A stretch of 64,000 bases of DNA from Tuwongella immobilis (GTDB lineage: Bacteria; Planctomycetota; Planctomycetia; Gemmatales; Gemmataceae), in the NCBI RefSeq assembly GCF_901538355.1, contig NZ_LR593887.1:6176920-6240919 (forward strand), in the 5' to 3' direction. Positions 45,232 through 53,411 of the stretch are shown here, piece by piece (position 1 is the stretch's first letter; every line of letters starts with the position of its first letter). The notes under the pieces were generated by a model, which searched no databases, was not told where the DNA came from, and saw only the letters and a list, made by a program, of their open reading frames with translations. Both the position numbers and the translations under genes were made by a program.

Positions 45232-46304
45232 TCACGTCGCCCCCTTGCATTTGTAGGGGTTCGTTTCGTTGGGTATGGGGTTGTTCCAGGCCGATTCCTC
45301 AATCCAACAATAAGGCGATGTTAGATCGACAGAGGTAGCTCGAATCCGGATGGCATATGGAATCTTATCGCTACCATGATAGAGCGGCTCGACTTCGTAA
45401 TCGACATAGCATCCGTCGAGGGCGTTAACCTGTTTCTTCACACGTTGCTCGATTGACTTCATCTGCAGATTGGCTGTACGTTGGCATAACGCAACGATAT
45501 TCGTATATTTATCACCAGAACCGCCAAGATCTTGAGCCAACAAGTGTCCCCGTGCAAGCGTATTCGGATACAACACGTTAATTCTCGTATCCCAGCCGGG
45601 CGGATCAACAGTAGCGTCAGACCCACCTTCAAGAATTGTCCGCTTGTTAAGTCTAGCACGAATCCCGGTAGGTCTGCCCATCCCATCAACAGGTCGGTAC
45701 TCTTTGAATGGAGTCTGCGTCGTGGAGGGGTTGGGGAAGCCCGGAACGTGCAAGGCGCTGGCGCCGACGCATTATGCACCAGCAGCCCTTGCTCCCCGAC
45801 GCGGTAGCAGTGGTCGCCATCGACCTCGATATTGTACACCGGCTCTTGCCCACGCTGCAGCAGGCTCGCCACCGCCACCACGACCCCAGCGCCCTCACCG
45901 ATGCCGCTGAGCCGTTCGCCGGGCTCCAGCTCGGCTGCGCTTACCCAGGCTCCGCGAGTCGCCGACCAGAGCGGATGATGTGCCGTCACGCCGATGATCG
46001 CATCGCTGCCGACCAGGCGCAGGTCGTAGACTTCCCCATGGCTGTGGCGGAATCGACTCACCACCAGACGACCGCGACCTATGGCGATTTCGGGGCACGC
46101 CTCGATCGCCGTCACGATCGCATCGCCCTCGGCTCCCATCTCGGGCAGGTCCAGACGCATGCTCTGGCCTACCGGCGGCACCGAATGGGCGATCATCCAA
46201 TCCGCACTGCGAAGTAGCTCGGCCTCCACCGAACCACCGCCATCGGGGTAGTCCCAGCGCAAGTGAACTACCCGATTGGAGCCCTTCCAAATGGAAATTT
46301 CCAT
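45232..46304 (-). pseudogene. Frameshifted polymorphic toxin (Hint segment + nuclease domain)
   Basis: Starting at 46304 (MEISIWKGSNRVVHLRWDYPD), the frame encodes the later half of a pretoxin Hint domain: EVYDLRLVGSDAIIGVTAHHPLWS, WVSAAELEPGERL, QEPVYNIEVDGDHCYRVGEQ, GLLVHN. Just after VHNASAP the reading frame is lost; one base away the sequence continues as HVPGFPNPSTTQTPFKEYRPVDG and a DNA/RNA non-specific endonuclease domain (ARGHLLAQDLGGSGDKYTNIVALCQRTANLQMKSIEQRVKKQV) ending at 45232. A single indel near 45755 is enough to break the fusion. The usual N-terminal Cys block of Hint and any secretion domain are absent. Confidence 0.75.
45872..46136 (-). repeat. Direct repeat partner of the Hint fragment at 43.5 kb
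   Basis: This part of the toxin gene and 43510-43795 share long nearly identical stretches in the same orientation (for example CACCACGACCCCAGCGCCCT and GTCACGATCGCATCGCCCTC). The left copy carries a small insertion. The two copies enclose 2.1 kb. Confidence 0.75.
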
Positions 46305-46321
46305 CCTCGCTGGTGGTGGGG

Positions 46322-46351
46322 CTGACCGGGGTGGAGAGGGGCGACTATACT
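46322..46351 (+). promoter_or_regulatory. Possible promoter giving a leaderless HAD transcript
   Basis: CTGACC (46322-46327), spacer 18, TATACT (46346-46351). Transcription would begin about 7 bases downstream, at the ATG itself (46358). The only purine-rich site (GGAGAGGGG, 46333-46341) is too far from the ATG to be an ordinary ribosome site. Confidence 0.35.
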
Positions 46352-46357
46352 GGTGGT

Positions 46358-47041
46358 ATGTCAATCCTGCTGTTTGATATTGATGGCACGTTGATCCGTA
46401 CCTCCGGGGCGGGGAAATCGGCCATGGAAGCGGCCCTTGCGGGGGTCTTTGCTGTCACCGAATTGCGAGATGAAGTCTCGTATAGCGGACGGACCGATCC
46501 GGCGATTGGATTGGATCTGCTTCGTGTGCATGGGATCGATCCCACCGATGCCCACAATGACTTGCTGCATTCGGCGTATTTGCAGCATTTGCCGACGTCG
46601 CTGGAGCGGTTTGGCGGCACCGTGTTGCCGGGCATCCGCGAGGTCATGGGGTTGCTTCATGGGCATCCCGACGTGCGGCTGGGGCTGCTCACCGGCAATT
46701 CCTATCACGGAGCGCAGGCCAAGTTGATGCACTTTGGTCTGTGGCATTACTTCCGATTCGGCGGCTTTGGCGATGGTCGCCACGATCGGGACGATGTCGC
46801 CCGGGATGCGTTGGCGGCGGCTCAGCAGTATCTCAATGGGCCGGTCGATCCCGAAACCGTGTATGTCATTGGTGATACGCCGTTGGATATTCGCTGTGCC
46901 CGAGCCATTGGCGCGAAAGCGGTTGCAGTGGCGACAGGCTGGCATCCACGCTCGGAATTGGCCGAGCATCAACCCGATTGGCTGTTTGATGATTTCTCCC
47001 AGGCCAGCGAATTGGTCGCCCTCTGGCTCGGCGTTCGTTAA
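46358..47041 (+). CDS. HAD family hydrolase (phosphoglycolate-phosphatase-like)
   Basis: A 227-residue protein with the HAD motifs: LLFDIDGTLIRT (nucleophile Asp7, second Asp9), GLLTGNS (motif II Thr), and VYVIGDTPLDIRCARAIGAKAVAVATGWHP (motif IV). The alpha-helical cap inserted after motif I places it with Gph-like phosphatases. Cytoplasmic; it probably dephosphorylates a small metabolite. Divergent from the toxin remnant; the next gene follows after 28 bases. Confidence 0.88.
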   Translation: MSILLFDIDGTLIRTSGAGKSAMEAALAGVFAVTELRDEVSYSGRTDPAIGLDLLRVHGIDPTDAHNDLLHSAYLQHLPTSLERFGGTVLPGIREVMGLLHGHPDVRLGLLTGNSYHGAQAKLMHFGLWHYFRFGGFGDGRHDRDDVARDALAAAQQYLNGPVDPETVYVIGDTPLDIRCARAIGAKAVAVATGWHPRSELAEHQPDWLFDDFSQASELVALWLGVR

Positions 47042-47069
47042 GCCGACGACATCGAAAGGGACGGAAACG

Positions 47070-47972
47070 ATGATTTCGCGGAAGCACTTTCCCATCATTG
47101 GGTTGCGATTGGCCACGCTGGGGATTCTGCTGCTTGGCGTGTGCGGGATTTCGCGGGTGCCAAGTGCGGCGATTGCGGAACCGAAGGCCGAGAATCCGCC
47201 GATTCGGATTGGCTTTTTCACCGTAGAGAAAGAGGCCAAGACGACTCGCGAGTTTGCCGATCGATTGGCGAAACATCCGGGATTCGATGTGACGCGGCTG
47301 ACCGGCGAAACGATTCGCTCGGGCAAACTCGCGGGAATTGATGTCGTGATTTTCCCCGGCGGGTCGGGCAGTGCCCAGGGCAAAGCCTTGGAAGCCGAGG
47401 GGCGGGAGATTGTCCGCGATTTCGTTCGCAACGGCGGCGGGTACATCGGCATTTGTGCCGGGGCGTATCTGGCGAGTGCGGATTATGACTGGTCGCTGGC
47501 GATTCTGGATGCCAAAGTCATCGACCGCACACACTGGGCACGCGGCTGGGGCGATGTCGACCTGAAAACCACCTCCGCCGGCTGTTCGATTCTGGGTCTG
47601 AAGCCGAATCGGGATCGCGTGCATTACCATCAGGGGCCGTTGCTGGCCCCCGCGGCTCGTGCGGAGATCCCGGATTTCACGCCGCTGGCCATTTACGAAG
47701 GCGAAATCGCCAAGAATGGAGCCCCCAAAGGGGTGATGCCGGGCACCACCGCCATGGCCAGCAGCGAATTTGGCAAGGGGCGTGTCATCGCCATCAGCCC
47801 GCACCCGGAACGATCGCCGGGAATGGAGCAGGTGATTCCGCAGGCCATTGGTTGGGTGCTGCGTCGCCCAGTCCCAGCTCCGGGTCGATTGGAGCCTGCA
47901 AAACAGCCCGAATCCAAGCCCACATCGGACGCGCCAAAAGTGAGTAAACCGGCAGAAACCAAGCCGAAATAA
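47070..47972 (+). CDS. Exported BPL_N (glutamine-amidotransferase-like) protein
   Basis: A 300-residue protein; ATG 47070. The signal peptide covers about 1-35, then IRIGFFTVEKEAKTTREFADRLAKHPGFDVTRL, GIDVVIFPGGSGSAQGKALEAEGREIVRDFVRNGGGYIGICAGAYLAS (nucleophile-type Cys in the ICAGAY elbow) and HPERSPGMEQVIPQAIGWVLR. This is the BPL_N domain, related to class I amidotransferases, common as an exported protein in planctomycetes; activity unknown. The tail is Pro/Lys-rich. Confidence 0.82.
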   Translation: MISRKHFPIIGLRLATLGILLLGVCGISRVPSAAIAEPKAENPPIRIGFFTVEKEAKTTREFADRLAKHPGFDVTRLTGETIRSGKLAGIDVVIFPGGSGSAQGKALEAEGREIVRDFVRNGGGYIGICAGAYLASADYDWSLAILDAKVIDRTHWARGWGDVDLKTTSAGCSILGLKPNRDRVHYHQGPLLAPAARAEIPDFTPLAIYEGEIAKNGAPKGVMPGTTAMASSEFGKGRVIAISPHPERSPGMEQVIPQAIGWVLRRPVPAPGRLEPAKQPESKPTSDAPKVSKPAETKPK

Positions 47973-48088
47973 CCGCGAATTCGAGTCGGGGAAAATCCCC
48001 ATCCGCGAGTGGGAAACCGCCCCATCCCGCGACTAGGAATCAGACATGCCGCGGCCAACTGCAACGGCCCAAGGGGAGTCTGTGACCG

Positions 48089-48913
48089 ATGAAACTCGAT
48101 TGGGAAACCGACCGCTCGCCCGACCAGTGCAATCAGGCACTGGCGGAGTGGTTTGCGGATGAATTCGAGGGCGAGCCGACCGAGCCGCCCCTGCCCGGTG
48201 GCCGTCAGGCAGCGCTCGCCGCGTTGCAGCAATATGATGCCAGCCACTACGGCAAAAGTCGCAATTTTCTGGATGCCCCCGTCTCCCAATTGGCCATCTA
48301 TCTGCGTCACGGCATGCTGACCATGCCCGAAGTCCGCGACGAGATGCGCCGCCGCTACGCTGGCTCACCCCATGTCATCGAAGAATTCCTGCGGCAGCTC
48401 GCCTGGCGCGATTTCTTCGAACATGCCCTGGAATACTACGGCGCGGCCCTGCAGGACGATCTGGAACCCGCCAAGCATTCCGTCCCGCGAGACAATCGCC
48501 TGCCCACCGACATCGCCAACGGCACCACGGGCCTGCCCTGCATCGATGGCATGCTTGCCGAATTGTTCGAGACGGGATATTTGCACAATCACGAACGACT
48601 CTGGTTCGCGGCGTATTTCTGCCATTATCGCGGGTTGGACTGGAAAGCCGGCGCGGAATTATTTCGGCAATATCTGCTCGATGGCGACTGGGCGAGCAAC
48701 TCCGCCTCCTGGCAGTGGGTCGAAAGCACCTTCGCCAGCAAGCCGTATTTCATGAACCAAGAAAATATCGCCCACTATTCCAACAAACGCTGGTGCCAGG
48801 GGTGCAAAGTCGTCTGCCCCTTCAAAGGCAGCTACGAACAGCTTCAGGTGAAATTATTCGATCGCGGCCGTGCCCCGTTGGCCGTCGTTCCCGGTAAGGA
48901 GGGGCGATCATGA
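48089..48913 (+). CDS. Photolyase FAD-binding domain encoded alone
   Basis: A 274-residue protein; ATG 48089 with AAGGGGAG upstream. It matches the C-terminal FAD-binding half of the cryptochrome/photolyase family: GGRQAALAALQQY, SQLAIYLRHGMLTMPEV, EEFLRQLAWRDFFEHALEYYG, LPCIDGMLAELFETGYLHNHERLWFAAYFCHYRGLDWKAGAELFRQYLLDGDWASNSASWQWVESTFASK. The N-terminal Rossmann domain is missing here but encoded by the next gene, which overlaps by ATGA. Probably repairs UV-induced dimers with the partner protein; inference. Confidence 0.85.
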   Translation: MKLDWETDRSPDQCNQALAEWFADEFEGEPTEPPLPGGRQAALAALQQYDASHYGKSRNFLDAPVSQLAIYLRHGMLTMPEVRDEMRRRYAGSPHVIEEFLRQLAWRDFFEHALEYYGAALQDDLEPAKHSVPRDNRLPTDIANGTTGLPCIDGMLAELFETGYLHNHERLWFAAYFCHYRGLDWKAGAELFRQYLLDGDWASNSASWQWVESTFASKPYFMNQENIAHYSNKRWCQGCKVVCPFKGSYEQLQVKLFDRGRAPLAVVPGKEGRS

Positions 48914-49380
48914 CCGCCAAGACGCTGATTTGGGTTCACGATCACGCCATCAGCCCCGATGATGTCACCCTGCGCAGCGATCCCACCGCGGTGGTCGTCT
49001 TCGTGATGGATTCCGCACTGATTGGCTCGCCGAAACCGGCCTTTCATCGGCTGCGATTTCTTTGGGATGGTGTAGTGGAACTGTTTCGCGGTATCCCCAA
49101 TCCGGTCAAGGAGTTGCGGAAGGGGAACTGCGTGGTCGAACTCCTCGCCGCCGCGCAAGAGCATGGCTGCACTCGGATGATGGTCACGGATCACCCCAGC
49201 CCGCCAATTCAGGCGGTGATCGCGGCGATGCGTGCGAAGATGCCCGTGCAGGTGCTGCCTCGCCCGCAGTTGACCCAATACCGCGACGAGCCGAAACGCT
49301 TTACCCGCTATTGGGATAAGGTCGCCAAGGAAGTGCTGGGGTATCAGCCCCGGAAGGCCCAACGCTTCCACAAGAATTGA
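48910..49380 (+). CDS. Photolyase N-terminal alpha/beta domain encoded alone
   Basis: A 156-residue protein beginning in the ATGA overlap with the FAD-domain gene. It matches the antenna-side Rossmann domain of photolyases: TLIWVHDHAISPDDVTL, VVVFVMDSALIGSP, FHRLRFLWDGVVELFRGI, and a strand-helix alternation to MMVTDHPSPPIQAVIAAMRAKMPVQVLPRPQLT. A normal photolyase has this domain first; here the order is reversed and the chain is cut in two. No signal peptide. Confidence 0.75.
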   Translation: MTAKTLIWVHDHAISPDDVTLRSDPTAVVVFVMDSALIGSPKPAFHRLRFLWDGVVELFRGIPNPVKELRKGNCVVELLAAAQEHGCTRMMVTDHPSPPIQAVIAAMRAKMPVQVLPRPQLTQYRDEPKRFTRYWDKVAKEVLGYQPRKAQRFHKN

Positions 49381-49401
49381 TCTCCTCTCCTGCCGGACTC
49401 C

Positions 49402-49433
49402 CCCCTCGGATTCGCCATTCGAGGGGTGGTTTT
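49402..49433 (+). terminator. Terminator after the photolyase genes
   Basis: CCCCTCG (49402-49408) / CGAGGGG (49420-49426) followed closely by TGGTTTTCT. A second hairpin, CTCCCGAG (49446-49453) / CTCGGGAG (49466-49473), lies downstream. Confidence 0.5.
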
Positions 49434-49496
49434 CTGCCGCGACTGCTCCCGAGGATCTCACCGAACTCGGGAGTTGCGGAGATTCGCAACGTCGTT

Positions 49497-49525
49497 TCGA
49501 CAACTCCCCCGATTTCGGCTATGAT
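49497..49525 (+). promoter_or_regulatory. Promoter of the LRR gene
   Basis: TCGACA (49497-49502), spacer 17, TATGAT (49520-49525). Spacing and sequence suit a sigma-70 promoter; it is 48 bases upstream of the start codon. Confidence 0.5.
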
Positions 49526-49573
49526 TCGCAAAGAACTTCTCCGATCCATCGGATTCGTTGCGAAGGGGTGGCC

Positions 49574-50812
49574 ATGTTGGTCGATTCCGTTCAAGGCTCG
49601 CTGATGACGGCCTGTACACTCACCGATGACGGCGATCGTGCCCCCTGGTTGATGCTCGCCGATTGGTTGGAAGAAAATGGCGAGCCGGAAGCGGCGATTC
49701 TGCGGCATTGGGCGATGGTTTCCATCGATTTGCACGATCGCAGTCATGCCTTGAGCGAATGGTGCGGCCAACGCAGTGGCATGTCTCCCAACTATCGCTA
49801 CGTCAATTTCATCGAAATGAACCGCGGTCTGTGGCGATTCCGCTACGGGCCACGTCGCACGCAGCCGTTGCCGCTCACACCCCCGAATTGGCCCACCGAA
49901 TTGGAACTCGTGCTGACCGAATCGACCCGACGGAATCAACAACTGCTCCAGGATTACCATCAATGGCTTGAAGTTCCCTGGGTGCAAATCTGTCTGGAGG
50001 GCGATCCCGGCGACATATCGCCGACTCTGTGGACAAACCACCTCGCAAATCAGCCGTATATCCGCAAAGTCCGATTCACCAATCGAGAATCGGCACCGCA
50101 GTCGGTCTTGAACCGACTTGTGGAGTTGCCCAATCTGCATACAGTCGATTTTGTCGGCGGATATCGATTCGAGGATTCCGAATTGGATCTCCTCCGACGC
50201 CTCCCCGGACTGCGCACGCTGCGCATTGCTCGGCTTTCCAGCGGGCTCCGAGAATGGTCGTTATGGGGCGAGTTGGCCGCAAATTGCCCCCTGCACTCGC
50301 TGGAACTCTCCGATTGGCCCGATGGGATGGGCCGTGAGATTGCCCCGTTTCTGGCGGGATTCCCGCTGATTCGCTTGGTGCTCAATGGCAATGTCGCCCC
50401 GATGTTGCTGCCATATCTGCAATCGTTTCGCAAATTGCGGGAATTGCGACTGCTGAGCGATTGTCGCGGGCGTGGCACGGCTTGGCTGCCCATTGCATCG
50501 CTGCCCGACCTGGAATGCCTGGAATTGGTCATGCCTGCCCGCACCAACATCCGCCCCATGCTGGATCAACTGGCGAGCCACCGCAAACTGCGCTGCCTCA
50601 CCATCCGCAATTTCCACGGCGATCCGGGCCTCACCTTCAGTCCGTGGGGAGCCAGTACCACCTTGGAAGAATTGCACCTCACCACCGCAGTGCCCGAGCC
50701 AATCCAGAACCTCGGCATGATCGTCGAAATTCCGAATCTGAAACGATTGGTCTGGAATGATGAGACATTTACCGAAGCGCAAATCGCGGGCATTCGCTCT
50801 TGGCGGCGGTGA
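49574..50812 (+). CDS. TIGR02996 leucine-rich-repeat protein
   Basis: A 412-residue protein. ATG 49574 has AAGGGG at 5 bases; a GTG lies two codons earlier. It starts with the TIGR02996 repeat-companion motif (CTLTDDGDRAPWLMLADWLEENGEPEAA) found in Gemmata-type genomes, and continues with leucine-rich repeats such as LPNLHTVDFVGGYRFEDSELDLLRRLPGLRTLRIARL and LPDLECLELVMPA. No signal peptide. Probably a protein-interaction scaffold; function unknown. Confidence 0.82.
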   Translation: MLVDSVQGSLMTACTLTDDGDRAPWLMLADWLEENGEPEAAILRHWAMVSIDLHDRSHALSEWCGQRSGMSPNYRYVNFIEMNRGLWRFRYGPRRTQPLPLTPPNWPTELELVLTESTRRNQQLLQDYHQWLEVPWVQICLEGDPGDISPTLWTNHLANQPYIRKVRFTNRESAPQSVLNRLVELPNLHTVDFVGGYRFEDSELDLLRRLPGLRTLRIARLSSGLREWSLWGELAANCPLHSLELSDWPDGMGREIAPFLAGFPLIRLVLNGNVAPMLLPYLQSFRKLRELRLLSDCRGRGTAWLPIASLPDLECLELVMPARTNIRPMLDQLASHRKLRCLTIRNFHGDPGLTFSPWGASTTLEELHLTTAVPEPIQNLGMIVEIPNLKRLVWNDETFTEAQIAGIRSWRR

Positions 50813-50831
50813 ACCAGTCGGATCTGGAATT

Positions 50832-50868
50832 CCCGCCGATGCCATTTCGCGAATGCGGCATCGGCGGG
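50832..50868. terminator. Perfect 12-bp palindrome between converging genes
   Basis: CCCGCCGATGCC (50832-50843) and GGCATCGGCGGG (50857-50868), loop 13 bases, 20 bases after one stop and 25 bases from the other. It probably works in both directions. Confidence 0.55.
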
Positions 50869-50892
50869 CATGAAACGCACGCGGCCAAGCGA

Positions 50893-53256
50893 TTACCCCA
50901 CAAACACGCCACCGGCGAATCCGGGGAAGACATCGCTGGCAAAGATCGTCGTTGGTGTGCCATCGGCGGGCATGCTCTGCCCATCATATCCCGTGATGAC
51001 CGCCCCGCCGCCCGGCCCAACGGCGGTGAGCAAATCGATGCGATCGTCTTGATTCAGATGCTTGACCGCCAGCCGCACCCCACCGCGATTGTTCGGATCG
51101 CCCGCGAAGAAATTCGCCCGCTGGACTTGGGCCCCATTCAACGCCAACTCGCGGCCGCTGAGCGCGAACACCCGCGGGCCGCCGCCCGGTCCCCCGCCAA
51201 CGATCAGCTCGGCAAAACCATCGCCGTCCAAATCGCCGCCCGTCAGAAAGACGCCATTTCGCAGCGTCTGCTCGAAGACGAAGAAATCGGAGAACAACTT
51301 CACCCGCTGGCCAGTCGCCAAGGCTTGCCCGCTGAATGCCGCCACGCGGGGGCCACCGCCGAATCCCGCAGCAACGAGCAAATCGGCAAAGCCATCCCCG
51401 TTGAGATCCGCCAGCGCAGAGCGTGCACCGCCTCGGAAATTCGGATCTTCGATGCCCAGAAAATCGTCAATCTGCGTCAGGGTGCGGCCATTGAACACGC
51501 GGATGCGTGGCCCGCCCCCCTCATCCGGCGAAATCGCAAAGTCGGCGAAGCCATCCCCGTTGAGATCGCCGGTCGACAGGAACAATCCGCCGGTGAACGA
51601 TTCCTCGAATGGCGAAAAATCGAGAATCATCGTCCGGGTTGCGCCGTCGAGAATCTGCACGCGATTGGCCCGGCCCGGCCCGCTGGCATAGAGCAATTCA
51701 TCGATGCCGTCGCCGTTCAAATCGGCCATGGCGACTCGAACGCCGCCGGTGAATCCCGGCTCGAAGACGCTCAGCACTTCGCCGGTTTGCCCCAGCGTAA
51801 TCAGCGGCCCGCCGGATGCATCCGCTCCCACGGCATAGGCTTGCGGCGTGAACGTCCCTTGCAGCCGGGCAAATCCCGACCCCGAAACATTGGCCGCCCC
51901 GACAATCACAATCGCGCCGTCGGATTGGAGCAGCCCCGATTCGATCGAATTGGCGTTGAAGAATCCCGAATCGGTGAAGAACAATCCCGTGCGGCCTTGA
52001 TCGGCAAAGGAATTGTCAATTTCGCCCTGCGGAGTGAATCGCCAGACGACGCCCGACCCGCCAAATCGATCGGAGGCTTGGCCGAACAGATAGATGCGAC
52101 CGGCCGTGTCGACCGCTGCGGAGTTGGCATTCACCGACCCCGTGATGACGATGACCGGGAATGTATTGGAGACGATGCCATCGCCGCCGCCAAAGGTGGT
52201 GTCGAGATCCCCTTCGGATGTAAGCCGCAGAACGGAAACCTCGAGCAGATCGGTGGTTCCGACGAGGATCATGCGGCCATCGGCCGTGCGAATGAAGTCG
52301 CTGGGTGTGATGAACGCGCGCCCGGGAATGGGGACATTCTTCGTGCCATCGCCATCGAAGCTGGCATCGAGTTGCCCGGTGGGAGTCAGCCGCCCCACCA
52401 GCCCCTGCGTGATCGCCCCCGGTCCAAATCCGCCGCCGAAGACCAGCCGTTGCTGATTGTCCAGGAACATGCCGGCCAATTCGCTATTGGCACCATCGGC
52501 GAGATCGACCACGACTTTGCCGCCGATGCCGAAGCCGCCATCGAGTTGGCCATTGGGGGATAATCGAAAGATCACCGCATCGCGTGGTGTGGGTCCGGTG
52601 CGGGCCGGATCGAACGGTTCGCTACTGGTTCCGCCCACGAGAATCGAGCCATCCAATTGCTGGACAATGGCTTGCGGCGTTTCATCGCGTCCGAAATCGA
52701 CCACCGTCACGCCACCGAAGCCGAATCCGCCGTCGAGTAGGCCATCGGCGGTCAATCGCACGACGGCAATATCCTCGTTGCCCGCCGATTCTGCATTGCC
52801 GGTGATGAGAATCTGCCCATCGAAGGTGATGAGAATTTGGCCCGATTCATCGCGATTGGTGCCACCGAGATTGATCGGGATCACCGCTGTGCCGTTGATG
52901 CCGAAATTGGGATCAATTTGGCCATTGGGAAACAATCGAAAGACGGCGAAATCGTTTTCGCTGCCCGCCAACACCAGCGACCGCCCCTGAGTATCCTGGG
53001 CGACATCGACGGCCCCGGTCAGACTGACGCCGTTGATGCTGGAGATGAGCGCCCGCCCCGCATCGGCAAAGGTGGGATCCAACTGCGACGCATTCGGGGT
53101 CGCTCGTTCTTCGAGTTCGCCGAGTTGCAACGGCACCGTTCGCTGCGTGCCTCGGTTTGCCAATCGCGTGCCAGTCCCCGCATTCCGCCGCATCCCACCA
53201 ATCATCGGGCGCATCCCCCAAGAAAATCCGAATGAGCGAGCGAATCTTCTTCGCAC
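50893..53256 (-). CDS. Delta-60 repeat / FG-GAP repeat surface protein
   Basis: Up to 787 residues; the GTG at 53256 and ATGs at 53214, 53205 and 53193 are all possible, and the G-rich site before 53214 favours that one. The N-terminus contains LQLGELEERATPNA, the LE-x-R motif of planctomycete exported proteins. Residues 55-480 are delta-60 repeats (SQLDPTFADAGRA; PNGQIDPNFGINGTAV; PNGQLDGGFGIGGKVVVD). Residues 490-787 are FG-GAP/VCBS-like repeats with calcium-type loops (DLNGDGIDELLYASGPG, DLNGDGFADFAISPDEGGGPRI, DLDGDGFAELIVGGGPGGGPRV). Probable extracellular beta-propeller protein. Confidence 0.85.
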   Translation of the reverse strand: MRRRFARSFGFSWGMRPMIGGMRRNAGTGTRLANRGTQRTVPLQLGELEERATPNASQLDPTFADAGRALISSINGVSLTGAVDVAQDTQGRSLVLAGSENDFAVFRLFPNGQIDPNFGINGTAVIPINLGGTNRDESGQILITFDGQILITGNAESAGNEDIAVVRLTADGLLDGGFGFGGVTVVDFGRDETPQAIVQQLDGSILVGGTSSEPFDPARTGPTPRDAVIFRLSPNGQLDGGFGIGGKVVVDLADGANSELAGMFLDNQQRLVFGGGFGPGAITQGLVGRLTPTGQLDASFDGDGTKNVPIPGRAFITPSDFIRTADGRMILVGTTDLLEVSVLRLTSEGDLDTTFGGGDGIVSNTFPVIVITGSVNANSAAVDTAGRIYLFGQASDRFGGSGVVWRFTPQGEIDNSFADQGRTGLFFTDSGFFNANSIESGLLQSDGAIVIVGAANVSGSGFARLQGTFTPQAYAVGADASGGPLITLGQTGEVLSVFEPGFTGGVRVAMADLNGDGIDELLYASGPGRANRVQILDGATRTMILDFSPFEESFTGGLFLSTGDLNGDGFADFAISPDEGGGPRIRVFNGRTLTQIDDFLGIEDPNFRGGARSALADLNGDGFADLLVAAGFGGGPRVAAFSGQALATGQRVKLFSDFFVFEQTLRNGVFLTGGDLDGDGFAELIVGGGPGGGPRVFALSGRELALNGAQVQRANFFAGDPNNRGGVRLAVKHLNQDDRIDLLTAVGPGGGAVITGYDGQSMPADGTPTTIFASDVFPGFAGGVFVG

Positions 53257-53411
53257 CCCAATATTCAGGTTGCCCTATGAAAATGCACCCGTCAAGGAAA
53301 ATGCCCGCCCCCACCCGTTTCCCGAAACTCAATCGGACGATGGGACGGAAGATGCGGCGAATCCACCAGCAGTTGCAATCGGGGAATCGGGCCGATGCGC
53401 GGAATCGACGA

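Noticed and set aside
45700-45790. Programmed frameshift in the toxin gene
   Set aside because: No slippery heptamer or strong downstream structure is visible, so an indel or sequence error is the simpler reading.
50800-52563. 587-codon plus-strand open frame over the delta-60/FG-GAP gene
   Set aside because: The repeats belong to the minus-strand protein; the antisense product only mirrors them.
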